A stretch of DNA of 20,380 bases from Choristocarpus tenellus KU-1152 (Eukaryota; Phaeophyceae), in assembly GCA_964200185.2 (NCBI GenBank), contig CAXNAD020000399.1, positions 1-20,380 of the forward strand, read 5' to 3'. The notes beneath the pieces are model-generated. The model saw nothing but the letters and a program-made list of their open reading frames with translations. It made no database searches and was not told the DNA's origin. This document shows positions 19,091 through 20,380 of the stretch, one piece after another. Made by a program: the position numbers and the translations under genes. Each line of letters begins with the position of its first letter. Within the stretch, counting starts at the first letter, position 1.

Positions 19091-20380
19091 TAAATATTTT
19101 ACGACAGTTACAGAAGAAAGTATTACCAAAACAAATCAACTTTTTTGAAGGTATTGCAGGGCAAGCACCCCCTGTTGACTTGATATGTCACTTTCAAATG
19201 AAATATGCTTTTGCCACCCCATTTTGAGTAGACGCTGGTTGTCATGTGTGTTCCCTATTTGAACCCCTTCCACTTTTGGATGTATTGTCATTACTAGCAC
19301 CACTAGAACAAACAATAATTAATACTTGGAAAAATATATATTATACTTGGAAAATATATATTTCGTTGTGTACTGTGTATTGATGCTACAATGCTCACAA
19401 GTAAAATATGACTTTGGAAAAGCAATAATGTGTTTCTTGTTCATGGTGGGTATTGGATTTTCATCCTCGTTGTTCGCTCTACTGTCAGAGGTGCCTTCTG
19501 GCTCAACTTTGCCTTCCCCCCCTCCACCTGCCTTTTCCATTGCATGCTGCTGTTGCCCTTGTCACTATGGCATTGCAATCCAGTGAAAAATTCTCTGAGG
19601 ATAACCTTAGAGAAGCTCGAATGAGTAATCGCCTCACTGAGGAGGGAGGGACTGACTTGGAGGAGGTGTTTGGTGACATCATGGGCGAGGTGGAGGAACC
19701 CTTTCCTAATGTTGCCTCCTGGGAAGATGGGGCCGAGGAAGTAGCCAAGCTCATGGGCGCCCAGGTACATGATGTTCTTTGAGGCTTGTGGCTAGCCTGA
19801 GGGGGTTAGGGTCAGAGTTCAGATTTTTAAGGATAGGATACAAGCAGAGAATATAGTTAAGGCTTTGTGGACGTGTCTGCAATTTCTGCTGGCCAGTATG
19901 TACGCCTGGCAACCTGTCTATTTGGCAACCTCTTTGATGACTCCTCTTCCTCCTCACTTTTAGAGACACGTATATATAGCACTTTTTTTTCACTTTTTTT
20001 TTACGAAGCTGCTAGTATTCCTGCCCTTGACCCGTCCACTTGTTTTGTCCAATCTATGCAACATATCCCCTCTGTTATTATGATCTTGGATGTTATTTGG
20101 ACTGCTGTAATTTTTTTTATTGTTGACAAAAACAGCTGGTTTCAATTGATCTGCCGGAGGGGATGAAGCCAGAAGACCTCACAGGTGGAAATGGTCCTAT
20201 CTTCAAGGTGTTTTGGGAGAGGGGAGATGGGCACGAGGATGTAGAGATTCCCAGAGGAATGAACATAGCGTCCATGATAGAGGCAGGGATGATAGACATG
20301 GACGGTGATGGGGGAGGGAGCGATGGGGGCAATAAGGGTGGGACCTTTGATCCGAGTGCTGTGAGGGGTGCGGGGGAGCG
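14969..20380 (+). CDS. thiO: Plastid-targeted FAD-dependent glycine oxidase (ThiO-like) with long acidic C-terminal extension, right end cut
   Basis: Seven exons seen: join(14969..15553, 15733..15872, 16593..16953, 17481..18275, 18952..19037, 19584..19764, 20136..>20380), all GT-AG and in phase, 797 residues so far. Residues 1-25 form a signal peptide ending ADA, then FFSSP, as in heterokont-type plastid presequences. The FAD-binding VVVIGGGLAGLSTALELAKRG is at 73-93 and AAGGM at 110-114; WWFPQDMSVDA, VVAATGAWMRELMP and KGQMLSLR follow. WAGLRP places Arg402 where ThiO binds the substrate carboxylate, and AGGYWRNGVLLAPKAAQLVAD (424-444) matches the ThiO C-terminal FAD loop. ThiO makes dehydroglycine for the thiamin thiazole ring; in red-lineage plastids ThiG and ThiS are usually plastid-encoded, which fits import. 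The catalytic fold ends near 466. Beyond it lie ~330 residues, Ser/Asp/Glu-rich with 13 consecutive Glu (588-600), of unknown role. Skipping the 18276 donor would end the protein at 18338. Another D-amino-acid oxidase activity is possible. Confidence 0.87.
15873..16592 (+). other. 720-base intron 2 of the glycine oxidase-like gene, holding coding-like fragments
   Basis: Splicing GTAAGG (15873) to GTGCAG (ending 16592) joins VEVLEG to TSATSLVYEE in phase, exactly as in the ThiO family, so the interior is intronic. Yet 16000-16125 reads VRLKFNKAVVLEVEYSQLEE and on to a stop, 16275-16361 reads NFPEEGVAVEDKMIGKITLS and on to a stop, and 16364 onward in another frame reads HKAVIGDPKLNDAPLLDDIT. 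None joins the host exons in phase. They look like pieces of an unrelated decayed or inserted coding sequence. Confidence 0.5.
16528..16562. repeat. Five copies of the heptamer CCCTCAA
   Basis: Perfect tandem heptamers 30 bases before the intron 2 acceptor, forming part of its pyrimidine-rich tract. The unit resembles but is not the plant-type telomere unit CCCTAAA. Confidence 0.9.
16954..17480 (+). other. 527-base intron 3 of the glycine oxidase-like gene
   Basis: Donor GTGAGT at 16954, acceptor CTGCCAG ending 17480, phase 0, joining GSTVE to VGDYTLHNTP. No internal feature is recognised. Confidence 0.85.
18156..18194 (+). repeat. GAG trinucleotide repeat encoding 13 Glu
   Basis: Twelve GAG codons and one GAA in the acidic extension of the glycine oxidase-like protein, followed by a short GAT run encoding Asp. 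Such tracts vary in length between alleles. Confidence 0.95.
18276..18951 (+). other. 676-base intron 4 of the glycine oxidase-like gene
   Basis: Donor GTGAGG at 18276 and acceptor AATGAAG ending 18951 after a T-rich tract, phase 0. Reading through the donor instead would stop at 18336-18338. The continuing phase agreement of the next three exons and their similar acidic composition favour splicing. Confidence 0.65.
19038..19583 (+). other. 546-base intron 5 of the glycine oxidase-like gene
   Basis: Donor GTATGC at 19038, acceptor CAATCCAG ending 19583; the junction rebuilds a Ser codon. The intron starts with a long AT dinucleotide repeat. Confidence 0.65.
19046..19086. repeat. AT dinucleotide microsatellite, about 20 copies
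   Basis: An uninterrupted alternating A/T run of 41 bases lying a few bases after the intron 5 donor of the glycine oxidase-like gene. It is self-complementary and likely polymorphic. Confidence 0.95.
19765..20135 (+). other. 371-base intron 6 of the glycine oxidase-like gene
   Basis: Donor GTACAT at 19765, acceptor AAAAACAG ending 20135 behind a T-rich tract, phase 0. The exon after it stays open for all 81 codons to the window edge. Confidence 0.6.

Noticed and set aside
1-20380. CRISPR array, prokaryotic operon, or phage region
   Set aside because: No spaced repeats of the right type; the genes are intron-split eukaryotic families.

Overview
The window is nuclear DNA from a eukaryote with intron-rich, moderately long genes. 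Reconstructing splice-compatible exons (all GT-AG, reading phases agreeing across every junction) gives five protein-coding genes, two of them cut by the window edges. Everything is read by eye; no search or transcript data were available. The most informative gene for taxonomy is a FAD-dependent glycine-oxidase-like protein whose N terminus looks like the bipartite plastid presequence of algae with a red-derived complex plastid: a hydrophobic signal peptide followed by Ala-Asp-Ala / Phe-Phe, similar to the ASAFAP motif. This points to a photosynthetic stramenopile (ochrophyte) or a haptophyte/cryptophyte relative. I cannot name the genus.

Layout, left to right. (1) 236-660 (+): last two exons of the beta subunit of the nascent polypeptide-associated complex (NAC-beta/BTF3). 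(2) 661-4188: about 3.5 kb with no convincing gene. It holds two orphan exon-like stretches (2146-2232, 2378-2488) and a foldback element made of two ~150-bp inverted arms, with the sequence between the arms duplicated after the second arm (3214-3772). That duplicated unit has degenerate tRNA-like promoter boxes. (3) 4305-8174 (-): a nine-exon gene for an unrecognised ~383-residue protein with a Ser-rich N terminus, a charged helical middle, a KEN box, a cyclin-B-like destruction box and a basic tail, suggesting a cell-cycle protein degraded through APC/C. (4) 8882-12156 (+): a quiescin-type sulfhydryl oxidase ERV domain with a C-terminal membrane helix. Its thioredoxin domains are not seen in the window. 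Its introns carry a 15-bp and a 22-bp tandem repeat. (5) 13290-14349 (-): complete spliceosomal SmD3 in three exons, the first with only 7 coding bases. (6) 14969-20380 (+): the plastid-targeted glycine oxidase-like gene, seven exons seen, with a long acidic C-terminal extension that is still open at the right edge.

The genes are unrelated housekeeping functions (co-translational chaperoning, cell cycle, oxidative folding, splicing, cofactor synthesis) on both strands, as expected for a eukaryotic chromosome. There is no operon logic. The closest things to undescribed biology are the KEN/D-box protein, the acidic extension on the glycine oxidase, the foldback element, and decayed coding-like fragments inside intron 2 of the oxidase gene.
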